11,182 nucleotides of DNA from an uncultured Flavobacteriales bacterium (GCA_903821715.1 CAIJMB010000060.1:1-11182); one strand, 5' to 3'. Counted from the stretch's first letter, positions 1 to 6,719 are shown. The notes: generated by a model not told the origin, from the sequence alone. Made by a program: numbers and translations.

Positions 1-26
1 GCGCACGCCGCAGCAAGTAGCCGTCT

Positions 27-67
27 GGCAAGGTTGGCCATTTGGCGAGGTTGGCTCGTTGGCCATT
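27..67. repeat. Two and a half imperfect 17-bp direct repeats
   Basis: Units at 27-43 (GGCAAGGTTGGCCATTT) and 44-60 (GGCGAGGTTGGCTCGTT) match at 13 of 17 positions, and a third partial unit GGCCATT follows at 61-67. The 17-bp period is not a multiple of three, which argues against a protein repeat. The array may extend beyond the left edge. Function unknown. Confidence 0.5.
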
Positions 68-115
68 GCTAAGCTTAATTCTGTTTCTTGTTAACTCGTT
101 TTTTGTTGCCGCGCA

Positions 116-134
116 ACTGCGCTAGCCGCGCAGT
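116..134. repeat. Perfect inverted repeat, 7-bp stem
   Basis: ACTGCGC at 116-122 is the exact reverse complement of GCGCAGT at 128-134, with a 5-base loop TAGCC. No T-tract follows on either strand, so it is not a typical intrinsic terminator. It is the first of three GC-rich dyads within about 80 bp, so it may belong to a structured intergenic repeat. Confidence 0.45.
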
Positions 135-141
135 AGCCCGA

Positions 142-155
142 GCACCGAAGGGTGC
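142..155. repeat. Small hairpin with GAAG loop
   Basis: GCACC at 142-146 pairs with GGTGC at 151-155 across a GAAG tetraloop. A competing pairing, AGCAC (141-145) with GTGCT (159-163), is also possible. It sits between the neighbouring dyads at 116-134 and 170-191. Confidence 0.35.
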
Positions 156-169
156 GAAGTGCTGAAGGC

Positions 170-191
170 GCGATCGTCCTAGCTCGATCGC
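170..191. repeat. Perfect inverted repeat GCGATCG / CGATCGC
   Basis: GCGATCG at 170-176 is the exact reverse complement of CGATCGC at 185-191, with an 8-base spacer TCCTAGCT. Both arms contain the self-complementary hexamer CGATCG. It could be a protein-binding dyad or part of a dispersed palindromic element; nothing in the window decides this. Confidence 0.45.
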
Positions 192-362
192 CGCAAGCCC
201 GAAGGGTATATCTCGCCTCGGAATTCGGATATAACCGGATTTTACTTTTTGTACCGATGCTGCAGACGGACGGGTTTCAGCGTTGTGTGCGTCAATACAT
301 GTTCCTTTCGCCATTGAGAGTTCCGCTAAAGCCCTCCTCAACTTGGTAAGAAACAATCTCAT

Positions 363-388
363 AAAAAAAGCCGGCACTTGGCCGGCTT
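363..388 (-). terminator. Rho-independent terminator of the queA-EEP-Omp28 run
   Basis: Read on the minus strand, a perfect 8-bp stem AAGCCGGC / GCCGGCTT encloses a 5-base loop CAAGT and runs into seven consecutive T (plus-strand A at 363-369). It begins about 22 bases past the stop codon of the Omp28-like gene, exactly where an operon terminator is expected. No gene lies on the other side that would need it in the plus direction. Confidence 0.88.
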
Positions 389-410
389 CGGTTTTCACAA
401 AGGACAGGAA

Positions 411-1379
411 TTACTTCTTGTCGATGAATCCGTTCGTGAAGAGTACACCAAGCTCACCGTCTGTGCGGGGCTCCCAAAGAAGGGTGGCTACTTCAATTTT
501 GACGTTGGGCATCAAGGTTTTTACCGCCTGCATTTGGACGTTGCCTTGCACTGGGATCTTAATCACGATGGGCGTGTACTTCGAACCGAAGATGTCACCT
601 TCAAAGAAATCATCGCCGAGCGGGTTGATGCTGTCGAGCTCAACGCCAAAGGCATTCGGTGTCAGACCGGCTACCATTGGGATGTGATCGTGCTGGTAGG
701 TGTCGTCGCCTACTTTACCTGAAAGAGGATCGACTTGCGAGGTCCAACGGCTAGGAGTACTGCCTGAGCCCGTCGTTACGATGGGCACAGAAGAAACTTG
801 ATTGAGATTGACGGGGATTCCGCCGGCGCTGTACTCTTTTGCATCGATGTTTGTGACCAATAAGTACGATTGAACGTAGTACTTGGCATCTTTGGCGTTT
901 TGAAAGAACTGAACCTTGGGATACACATAAATGGTGTCACCCGTGGCATTGTACTGCCATGCATGGGTTACGCCAACTTTAGGCTCATTCAAAAGAGCTC
1001 CTGCGATGGGACCTAAGATGTCTTGGCCTGCATCGGAATTTTGAACGTAGAAGTTGGGTACGCCCGTGGTTGGAAAGGCGGTGTTAAGGGCGGTTTGAAC
1101 GCTGGTTTCGAAGGGGTCTCCGGTGTGCGATGCAAACGGAATGATCATCGATTCGCCAGAAACCGAATCAAAGTAGGTGTTTTGCGCAATCAGCATCAGT
1201 TCGGCACCATTCGGGCAGTACTGGCACCATGTACCAGTGGTTTCGATTACGAGAACCTTTTGGTCGGGGTTTACCGTTAGTGAATCCGTAATGTAGACTT
1301 CAGGAACCGGATCTGGTTCGGGCTTGGTGCACGAGGCTAGGGCGACTGCAGCGAGGCTGAGGTAGGCGAGTTGTTTCAT
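411..1379 (-). CDS. Omp28-like outer-membrane lipoprotein with CxxC motif
   Basis: A 322-residue exported lipoprotein. The N-terminus is a classic lipoprotein signal with the lipobox LAS-Cys, lipid-modified Cys at residue 17, followed by a Pro/Glu-rich linker. A thioredoxin-like segment follows: the strand KVLVIETTGT leads into W51-C52-Q-Y-C55-P56, the layout typical of Omp28-related proteins of Bacteroidota (known from Porphyromonas gingivalis Omp28). The rest has an Asp/Gly-rich, beta-sheet-like composition and no further membrane segment. Likely anchored in the outer membrane, perhaps surface-exposed; Omp28 proteins have been discussed as adhesins or receptors, but the function is not settled. 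The CxxC suggests a redox or structural disulfide role, which is inference. It is the last gene of a minus-strand run and is followed by a strong terminator. The family call is good; the biochemical role is unknown. Confidence 0.85.
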   Translation of the reverse strand: MKQLAYLSLAAVALASCTKPEPDPVPEVYITDSLTVNPDQKVLVIETTGTWCQYCPNGAELMLIAQNTYFDSVSGESMIIPFASHTGDPFETSVQTALNTAFPTTGVPNFYVQNSDAGQDILGPIAGALLNEPKVGVTHAWQYNATGDTIYVYPKVQFFQNAKDAKYYVQSYLLVTNIDAKEYSAGGIPVNLNQVSSVPIVTTGSGSTPSRWTSQVDPLSGKVGDDTYQHDHIPMVAGLTPNAFGVELDSINPLGDDFFEGDIFGSKYTPIVIKIPVQGNVQMQAVKTLMPNVKIEVATLLWEPRTDGELGVLFTNGFIDKK

Positions 1380-1409
1380 AAAAGTTATGGGCTTATTCCC
1401 AACGTTGCG

Positions 1410-1417
1410 CTAAAATA
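1410..1417 (-). promoter_or_regulatory. Possible -7 box for the Omp28-like gene
   Basis: On the minus strand TATTTTAG matches the Bacteroidota -7 consensus TAnnTTTG with one mismatch, 30 bases before the ATG at 1379. It lies in a 20-bp imperfect AT-rich palindrome (1410-1429, arms CTAAAA and TTTTAG) that overlaps the upstream stop codon. I find no convincing -33 TTTG at the usual spacing. It would allow separate expression of the lipoprotein within the run. Confidence 0.25.
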
Positions 1418-1425
1418 CGTGCTTT

Positions 1426-2457
1426 TTAGTTGCGAACCACCTCCATTCGGAGCGGAAGGTGGTCCGATGCGCCACCGCGGTACCTGAGGCCTTCATAGCT
1501 TCCTCGGATTTGGTAGCCGCTTTTTGTTTGCCTCAGGCCGTACGGAATAGCCGTGCTTTGCACGCGCCATCTGGTTGAGGGTCCGGCCCACACACCGTCT
1601 AGTGCTTCGAGTCGACCGCGATAGGCAAAGGTTCCTGATTGGTTGTTTGGGTAGTGGGGGCGGAATTTGTTCGTTCGGAGCCATTCGGCCAATGGCCCAT
1701 CTAAACCTTCATTCAGGTCGCCAGTTAAGCCGTCCAGTGGTGTCGAAATGTGAGCAAGTATGCCCGCGAGGGCCTCAGTGCGCGCATTGGGCGAGGGGGC
1801 CCGCTGCGAGGGAAGGTGCAACCAGAGCCAGGCCAGTCGCGTGCCGTCGGGGAGTTTCCAGCGGACCCAAAGGGCTTCGCGGGTGGGGTAATCTTGACTC
1901 GGATGAATCCACGCGACGCTGTCCACAGTTAGTCGTTCAGGGTTGTACCAGACTGCGACGTCGATGCCTCGGCCGTCTGGGCTGTCGCGGTGCAGGCGCC
2001 ACAGACGCCATGCAGGCGGCCACCTCCGCTCAAGATCATCAAGCACGTCGGCGTTTTCTACCTCGCACACGCCAATCGCGTCGGGGATGCGGCCGCCTGC
2101 GGCCGCGGCGAGGCCGCGGCCCAACGCATACAACTTTTGGAAGTACCGTTTCGAATCCCAACGGTAGGGACCGTCGGGTAAGAAATCACGGTCCCTGGGC
2201 CCTGAATTGGCCAAGGTGTCCATTAAATTCTGAAGATTCCACCACACAAACAGCAACGAATCGGTATCGGGACGCACGTGATGACGAACAAAATCATTGC
2301 GAAGCCCGGCGAATGAAACCCAACTCGTGAACCTGGTTCGGACTGGGACATTTTCGCACTCTGACCACGGACGAATTGCCATGGTCCTAGACTCCGTGCG
2401 AACGTCTGCGCTCCACGAAGCGCAAACTACCCCAATCCAAGCCAGCGATCGAATCAT
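1426..2457 (-). CDS. Secreted endonuclease/exonuclease/phosphatase-family protein
   Basis: A 343-residue metal-dependent phosphoesterase of the EEP (DNase I-like) fold. The conserved blocks appear in order: WWNLQN with Asn74, CEVEN with Glu132 (metal ligand), RGIDVAVWY with Asp166, LHLPSQR with His214, GDLNEG with Asp247 and Asn249, and SDHLP with Asp332-His333, so the active site looks complete. The N-terminal 17 or so residues (MIRSLAWIGVVCASWSA) look like a signal peptide, so the enzyme probably acts in the periplasm or outside the cell. The substrate (nucleic acid, phosphoinositide or other phosphodiester) cannot be read from the sequence. Residues 20-66 form a poorly recognisable spacer before the domain. 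The gene starts 35 bp after the queA stop and ends 46 bp before the Omp28-like gene, same strand, consistent with one transcript. Confidence 0.88.
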   Translation of the reverse strand: MIRSLAWIGVVCASWSADVRTESRTMAIRPWSECENVPVRTRFTSWVSFAGLRNDFVRHHVRPDTDSLLFVWWNLQNLMDTLANSGPRDRDFLPDGPYRWDSKRYFQKLYALGRGLAAAAGGRIPDAIGVCEVENADVLDDLERRWPPAWRLWRLHRDSPDGRGIDVAVWYNPERLTVDSVAWIHPSQDYPTREALWVRWKLPDGTRLAWLWLHLPSQRAPSPNARTEALAGILAHISTPLDGLTGDLNEGLDGPLAEWLRTNKFRPHYPNNQSGTFAYRGRLEALDGVWAGPSTRWRVQSTAIPYGLRQTKSGYQIRGSYEGLRYRGGASDHLPLRMEVVRN

Positions 2458-2466
2458 GACCGCAAG

Positions 2467-2488
2467 CTGCGACCCCTAGTCGGGGCAG
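2467..2488 (-). other. Hairpin between queA and the EEP gene
   Basis: On the minus strand CTGC and CCCC pair with GGGG and GCAG, giving a bulged stem with a small GACTA loop in the 35-bp gap. No T-tract follows, so it is not an obvious terminator. It could slow decay of, or partly attenuate, the downstream message. Weak evidence. Confidence 0.25.
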
Positions 2489-2492
2489 GCGT

Positions 2493-3809
2493 TTAAAAGC
2501 GGTACAAATTCGCGTCGCCGTAGCTCAAAAAGCGATAGTCGCTGGCCAGTGCGTGTTCGTACAGCTCGCGCCACGCGGATCCTAGACCCGCCGCAATCAG
2601 AAGCAAAAGTGTGGATTGGGGCTGGTGAAAATTCGTGATCAACGCCTTAACCACTTGGAACGAATAACCAGGAGCAATAATCAATGCCGTCCGAAATGAA
2701 ACGACGTCTTGCCCGCGCTTCGCCAACTCTTGCGCGGCCCAGGCAAACAGGGCGCACACTTCCGGATCCAGTGAATCGCTCTCCGCAGCCGCTTGGCCCT
2801 GCTCTGATGAACCGTTAACCGCAAGCTCCGCGGCTTGCGCCGAGGAACCAGCAACCAGCAGCTCCACCCCCTGCGGCGTGGAACCATCAATCAGCAACTC
2901 AGAATACGGGGCCCACTGGTCGACGAATCTGGGCATGGTTCCGCTGAGTTGCCAATCGAGGGCCCACCAGTAGAGCGATTCAAGGGTCCGCGCGGCTGTC
3001 GTGCCCATGGCGAGCACGGGCATGCCGTCGGCGAGGGCTTCGATGACCCTCTGACTGACAACCACTTCTTCAGCGTGCATATGGTGATCGCCTACGGCGT
3101 CGGCACTGACGGGCTGAAAGGTGCCAGCTCCGACGTGCAGCGTTACGGCTTGAGTGTCGGCGCAGACCTTGCGCCAGCGATCCATGAGTTCCGGAGTCCA
3201 GTGCAAGCTTGCGGTAGGTGCTGCCACCGAACCTTCATGCCGCGCAAAGACGGATTGGTAGCGGTCTCGGTCGGTTTCGGTGTCGGCGCGGTGCATGTAC
3301 GGGGGGAGCGGAATCCGACCCACGTCACCTAGAATTTGGGCCCAGGTTTGCCCAGTGGACCAGCGAAACTCAACCAAAGAGACTCCGTCTCGCTGGGCAA
3401 GTCGGGACGCCGTCAGGCCACAGCTGTGGGCCAAAACCACACCGTCCTTCCATTTTTTGCTGGGGCGCACCTTGCACCATGCGCTCAGAACTGAGGTTTC
3501 GGCCATTGCCTGTTCGACCGACAGGCCCTCGGCGTCGAGGTAAAAGAGCTCGAAGTGCCCCTCTCCGCTGGGTCGTGGCATAAAGATCCGCGCCGGAACC
3601 ACTCGTGCTTCGTTGACGACCAAACGATAGGGTCCCCATCCGTTGACCACATCCGGAGCATCGCATACCCCAAGATCGCGAAGCGTTCCGCGCTCCCAAA
3701 CCAGCAGCTTGGCCGCGTCCCTCGGACTACAGGGATCCTGGGCTATGCGGTCGTCGGGTAGGGGATAGTCGTAGTCCGAGATGCGAATATGGCGGGGGTC
3801 CGTCGTCAT
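2493..3809 (-). CDS. queA: S-adenosylmethionine:tRNA ribosyltransferase-isomerase QueA
   Basis: QueA transfers and isomerises the ribosyl part of S-adenosylmethionine onto 7-aminomethyl-7-deazaguanine at tRNA wobble position 34, giving epoxyqueuosine in the cytosol. Family blocks are intact (numbering from ATG 3809, 438 residues): YDYPLPDDRIAQDP near 13-26, RIPLPPYMHR near 165-174, DRYQSVFA near 182-189, GSVAAPTASLHW near 193-204, LHVGAGTFQPV near 224-234, HHMHAE near 242-247, GTTAARTLESLYWW near 269-282, TNFHQPQSTLLLLI near 392-405 and DYRFLSYGDANLY near 424-436. The length is that of the longer Bacteroidota QueA; enterobacterial QueA is about 356 residues. Residues 304-345 are an unusual Ala/Gly/Ser/Gln-rich tandem repeat between conserved blocks. 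An in-frame GTG at 3815 is an alternative start; I chose the ATG at 3809. First gene of the minus-strand run. Confidence 0.96.
   Translation of the reverse strand: MTTDPRHIRISDYDYPLPDDRIAQDPCSPRDAAKLLVWERGTLRDLGVCDAPDVVNGWGPYRLVVNEARVVPARIFMPRPSGEGHFELFYLDAEGLSVEQAMAETSVLSAWCKVRPSKKWKDGVVLAHSCGLTASRLAQRDGVSLVEFRWSTGQTWAQILGDVGRIPLPPYMHRADTETDRDRYQSVFARHEGSVAAPTASLHWTPELMDRWRKVCADTQAVTLHVGAGTFQPVSADAVGDHHMHAEEVVVSQRVIEALADGMPVLAMGTTAARTLESLYWWALDWQLSGTMPRFVDQWAPYSELLIDGSTPQGVELLVAGSSAQAAELAVNGSSEQGQAAAESDSLDPEVCALFAWAAQELAKRGQDVVSFRTALIIAPGYSFQVVKALITNFHQPQSTLLLLIAAGLGSAWRELYEHALASDYRFLSYGDANLYRF
2773..2900. repeat. 36-bp tandem repeat inside queA
   Basis: Units begin at 2809, 2845 and 2881 with GAACC and have an exact 36-bp spacing; the 2881 copy decays after about 20 bases, and a degenerate unit starts at 2773. 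Read in the queA frame, they give 12-residue units, for example GSTPQGVELLVA followed by GSSAQAAELAVN and GSSEQGQAAAES. The period keeps the reading frame. The units lie in a presumed loop between the conserved QWAPY and the C-terminal domain, so expansion would be tolerated. Confidence 0.8.
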
Positions 3810-3841
3810 GACCACAAAGTTCGTTCAAAAGACGGCTGCGC

Positions 3842-3849
3842 TACCTTCG
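3842..3849 (+). promoter_or_regulatory. Possible -7 box of the double glycosyltransferase gene
   Basis: TACCTTCG matches TAnnTTTG with one mismatch and lies 4 bases before the ATG at 3854. A TTCG at 3820-3823, 18 bases upstream, could be a degenerate -33 element. If used, transcription would start at or next to the start codon, giving a leaderless message. The divergent gap to queA is only 44 bp and also carries a minus-strand GAACTTTG (3815-3822) that could serve queA. Confidence 0.3.
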
Positions 3850-3853
3850 CTTC

Positions 3854-6034
3854 ATGGGTCCATCCGTAGTACTGAGCGTCATCAACGACCTGCACAGCGA
3901 CCAGCGCGTGCACCGCACGGCAACGCTTTGGGCTGAGCTCGGGTACCGAGTGGTCGTGCTCGGCCGTACGTATCCCAATCCGGCCCCGCTGGATCGCCCC
4001 TACGAAATCCATCGCATGACCTGCAGTTTCAACCGAGGTCCGCTGTTTTACCTAGAGTACCAGATTCGATTGTGGTTTGCCCTGCGCCGCCTGCGGCCAG
4101 ACGTCTACCTCGCCAACGACCTCGATACCTTGGGCCCCAACGCGTGGTGGGCGATGCGCCGCGCGAAGCCGTTGGTCTACGATAGCCACGAGTACTTTTT
4201 GGGGGCGCCCGAACTCGAAGTGCGACCCATGGTGCAGCGTCTTTGGCGGTGGATTGAGCGCTACGGAATTCCGCGCACCGATTTTCGCGTGACCGTGAAC
4301 CAAAGCATTGCCGATCAGTACGCCCGCGAATACGGCGGAACTTGGGACGTCGTGCGCAACGTTCCCCTTCTCGCGGAGCTTCCGTGGGGCCCGGACGGCG
4401 AATGGCCTGACGCCGCGGAGCGCAAACGCGCGGTCCGCGCAGAACTTGGACTGCCCATCGATAAAACGCTATGGATCCTCCAAGGCGCCGGAATCAACGT
4501 CGACCGAGGAGCCGAGGAACTCGTCGAAGCCGCGGCCCTGTGCCCTGAGGTAGAACTCATAGTGGTCGGCAGCGGCGACGCCATTCCCCACCTTGAACGC
4601 TATGTGCAGGCCCAAGGCTGGTCGAATGTGCGCTTTGTGGGTCGGGTGCCGCGCGAAGAACTTCAGCGCTACACCCAGGCGGCCGACCTCGGATTCAGCC
4701 TCGACAAGCCAAAATCCCAGAACTACCGCTGGAGCCTGCCCAACAAACTCTTTGACTACGTTCAGGCCGGAATCCCCGTGGTCGCCAGTGACCTCGTCGA
4801 AGTGGCCCGCGTGGTGTTCGATTCCGGAGCTGGAATCGTGCTCGGCCAACTCAGCCCTGTCGCCATCGCCAGTGCTGCCCGCGAACTCACGCAGCCCGCT
4901 ACCTATGAGGCCGCAAGCCGCGCTGCCCGCCAGGCTGCTCACCACTACCACTGGGGCCATGAAGGCCAAGTTTGGCACCGCCTCATCGACCGCCTTGAGG
5001 GGCGTGCCACGCACCACATTTGGAGCATGGACCGCCTCGAGCCGCCCCGCTACGGAGGAACCCTCGAAGTCCTTGGTCACGTCCGCGCCGTGACGTCCAG
5101 GGGCCAGCAGGTGGTCCTTCACGCCTTTACCCGCCACGCCTTGGGTTGCGAAGCGCCCTTCACCGAGGTTCACACCAACGTCCTGCGCCGCGCCCGGCTA
5201 CCTCACAGCCTCCGGCCATGGATCGTGCAGAGCCGTCAAACCCGAATTGCGCGCCACCAGGCCGCGGTCCAGCGCGGAACCGTCACCTACCACGGCATAC
5301 ACTGCAGCGGTCTTTCGTTGGACGGAACCTTGCGGCTGCACAACCCCGAATCCGCCTACTACGCCAGCTTGGCCCGTCAGGCTTCAGGCCCCAAAGTGGG
5401 ATACTACCTAGTCGAAGCTTGGGCACTTCGCCGTTGGGAACGGCATGTGGCGTCAGCTTGGTCTGGTCCAGTTTCAGCGATCACTCCGCTGGACGCGAAC
5501 GCGTGGAATGCCCTTAGCCCACGTTCGTCGGCTCTTTGGGTTCCGCCGCACCATCCCTTTACGCAGTCGGTTCCTAGTGGTGCAGCGGCGCGACCTTTAG
5601 TTCTGGCTGTGGGTAAGTTCAGCGTCGAAGAGAATGCAGCCGCAATTCTGGGATTGCTTGCGGCACAGCCCCCCATCGAGCCGATGTGCTTTGCCGGACA
5701 CAACGCGCCTTCGGGAACGCCTCACTACGTGGATCGCCCCAGTGATACTGAACTCGACCAACTGTACGCGGATGCCCAAGTTGTCGTGGTGCATGCCGAG
5801 CACAGCCTAGGAATCAAGTTCAAACTCATTCAAGCATTGCTTCTGGGACGACACATCGTGGCGCACGCCAAAGCGGTTGAGGGACTGGATTTAGGAGGTC
5901 GCGTGCGCACCTATACCTCATGGCCTGAGGCGTATGCACTCATTCGTCAGGCCCAAGAAGAACCTTGGACTTCAGAATGCGCTGCTCGTGCCACGGTAGT
6001 CGCGGCCCGATTCGCGGTTCCGCACACGAATTAA
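3854..6034 (+). CDS. Fused double GT-B (GT4-like) glycosyltransferase
   Basis: A 726-residue protein that reads as two glycosyltransferases in tandem. Half one (about 1-383) has GT4-type features: an N-terminal strand with SDQRVHRTATLWAELGY, RPDVYLANDLDTLG (82-94), VYDSHEYF (108-115), a second Rossmann domain from about 205 with VVGSGD (237-242), and SLPNKLFDYVQAGIPVVASD (294-313). Half two restarts like a new GT-B N-terminus (HHIWSMDRLEPPRYGGT, 387-403) and ends with SLGIKFKLIQALLLGRHIV (651-669), a motif I associate with GTs usually encoded as separate genes next to the first type in Bacteroidota. An in-frame ATG at 5027 (Met392) marks the junction. Likely role: sugar transfer from nucleotide sugars for a cell-surface glycan at the cytoplasmic membrane; donor and acceptor unknown. 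No membrane segment is evident. The start is the ATG at 3854 in a 44-bp divergent gap with queA; the stop overlaps the ftsE stop. Confidence 0.85.
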   Translation: MGPSVVLSVINDLHSDQRVHRTATLWAELGYRVVVLGRTYPNPAPLDRPYEIHRMTCSFNRGPLFYLEYQIRLWFALRRLRPDVYLANDLDTLGPNAWWAMRRAKPLVYDSHEYFLGAPELEVRPMVQRLWRWIERYGIPRTDFRVTVNQSIADQYAREYGGTWDVVRNVPLLAELPWGPDGEWPDAAERKRAVRAELGLPIDKTLWILQGAGINVDRGAEELVEAAALCPEVELIVVGSGDAIPHLERYVQAQGWSNVRFVGRVPREELQRYTQAADLGFSLDKPKSQNYRWSLPNKLFDYVQAGIPVVASDLVEVARVVFDSGAGIVLGQLSPVAIASAARELTQPATYEAASRAARQAAHHYHWGHEGQVWHRLIDRLEGRATHHIWSMDRLEPPRYGGTLEVLGHVRAVTSRGQQVVLHAFTRHALGCEAPFTEVHTNVLRRARLPHSLRPWIVQSRQTRIARHQAAVQRGTVTYHGIHCSGLSLDGTLRLHNPESAYYASLARQASGPKVGYYLVEAWALRRWERHVASAWSGPVSAITPLDANAWNALSPRSSALWVPPHHPFTQSVPSGAAARPLVLAVGKFSVEENAAAILGLLAAQPPIEPMCFAGHNAPSGTPHYVDRPSDTELDQLYADAQVVVVHAEHSLGIKFKLIQALLLGRHIVAHAKAVEGLDLGGRVRTYTSWPEAYALIRQAQEEPWTSECAARATVVAARFAVPHTN

Positions 6035-6717
6035 AGCGTCTTTTGGACGGTGGTCGCGAGTGTTCCGTTCACACAGCGGTAGGTCGTGTGCGGAAACTTG
6101 AGCAGTAGTGCGTAGTCGTGCGTTGCCATTAGTATGCTGCGGCCGCTTGCGCGAATTTCTTCCAAAAGGTGCATCAGCTCTTCAGACATGTGCGGATCAA
6201 GGTTTCCCGTGGGCTCGTCCGCCAAAATGAGGGGAGGGTCGTTGAGCAAGGCACGTGCAATCGAAACGCGCTGCTGCTCACCGCCCGACAGCTGGTGCGG
6301 CATTTTGTGTCCCTTGGTGGGCATGCCCACTCGGCGGAGCACCGTGTCGATGCGGTCATCGTTCTCGCTGCGGTTCTCATGGCCCGTGGCGCGCAGAACA
6401 AAGTCGAGGTTTTCGCGCACGCTGCGGTCCATAAGGAGTTGAAAGTCCTGAAAAACAATTCCCAACTGACGGCGCAGGTAGGGGATGTCGCGCTCTTTGA
6501 GGTTGCGCAAGTCGTAGCCTACAATGCTCCCTTCGCCCGATTCCAAGGGTAGGTCGGCATACAAGGTTTTGAGTAGCGAAGATTTACCGGAGCCCGTGGC
6601 GCCAATTACATAGATGAATTCGCCCGATGCAATTTCGAGGTTGACGTCGCTGAGTACGCGGTGATCCCCTTGAAGGATGCTTGCATTTCGGAGCGATAAG
6701 ACGGCAGTTGATTCCAT
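6031..6717 (-). CDS. ftsE: Cell-division ABC-type ATPase FtsE
   Basis: A 228-residue ABC ATPase, close to the usual FtsE length (about 222). Complete nucleotide-binding set: Walker A GATGSGKSS (39-47), Q-loop Gln90 in VFQDFQLL, signature LSGGEQQR (143-150), Walker B LILADEP (163-169) with Glu168, D-loop GNLDP and switch His200. FtsE with the membrane protein FtsX forms a complex that controls septal peptidoglycan hydrolysis. ATPases of the LolD/MacB group share these motifs; the short length, the FQDFQLL and the stand-alone gene favour FtsE. No FtsX is encoded here. I start at ATG 6717 (MESTAVLSLRN); an upstream in-frame extension to 6780 would run across the intergenic region and lacks family similarity. 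Divergent from the TPR gene and convergent with the glycosyltransferase gene, with a 4-base overlap. Confidence 0.9.
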   Translation of the reverse strand: MESTAVLSLRNASILQGDHRVLSDVNLEIASGEFIYVIGATGSGKSSLLKTLYADLPLESGEGSIVGYDLRNLKERDIPYLRRQLGIVFQDFQLLMDRSVRENLDFVLRATGHENRSENDDRIDTVLRRVGMPTKGHKMPHQLSGGEQQRVSIARALLNDPPLILADEPTGNLDPHMSEELMHLLEEIRASGRSILMATHDYALLLKFPHTTYRCVNGTLATTVQKTL

Positions 6718-6719
6718 GG

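Larger units (their letters stand above)
1..362. other. Gene-poor left end with short repeats and hairpins
   Basis: I see no convincing gene in these 362 bases. They contain imperfect 17-bp direct repeats near the edge, three perfect GC-rich inverted repeats between 116 and 191, and two copies of CGAAGGGT 54 bp apart (146-153 and 200-207). A plus-strand frame open from base 2 to a TAA at 92-94 could be the last 30 codons of a gene lying to the left, and short minus-strand frames starting at 66 or 41 could be gene beginnings running off the edge; none is long enough to judge. No tRNA-like cloverleaf was found by eye. The most likely reading is intergenic DNA, possibly carrying a dispersed repeat. 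Confidence 0.5.

Noticed and set aside
27..67. CRISPR-like array at the left edge
   Set aside because: The repeats are 17 bp, imperfect and directly adjacent with no unique spacers, and no cas genes are present in the window.
2..94. Possible C-terminal end of a plus-strand gene entering from the left
   Set aside because: Only 30 codons remain before the stop, with no recognisable motif, and the 17-bp repeat period in this stretch does not fit a protein repeat. It cannot be supported without upstream sequence.
75..398. Minus-strand open frame of 107 codons in the left intergenic region
   Set aside because: It starts within or next to the terminator of the Omp28-like gene, crosses all the hairpins, has no recognisable domain and a Lys/Arg-rich tail. 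It looks like a chance frame through a structured repeat.
1575..2330. Long plus-strand open frame opposite the EEP-family gene
   Set aside because: Very Arg-rich, no domain; it is the antisense shadow of a GC-rich gene whose catalytic motifs are complete on the minus strand.
2467..2488. Terminator between queA and the EEP gene
   Set aside because: The hairpin lacks a following T-tract and the downstream gene begins immediately, so it is not a convincing intrinsic terminator.
4469..5173. 234-codon minus-strand frame inside the glycosyltransferase gene
   Set aside because: Antisense to a well-supported gene and spanning the junction of its two halves. No signal or motif supports it.
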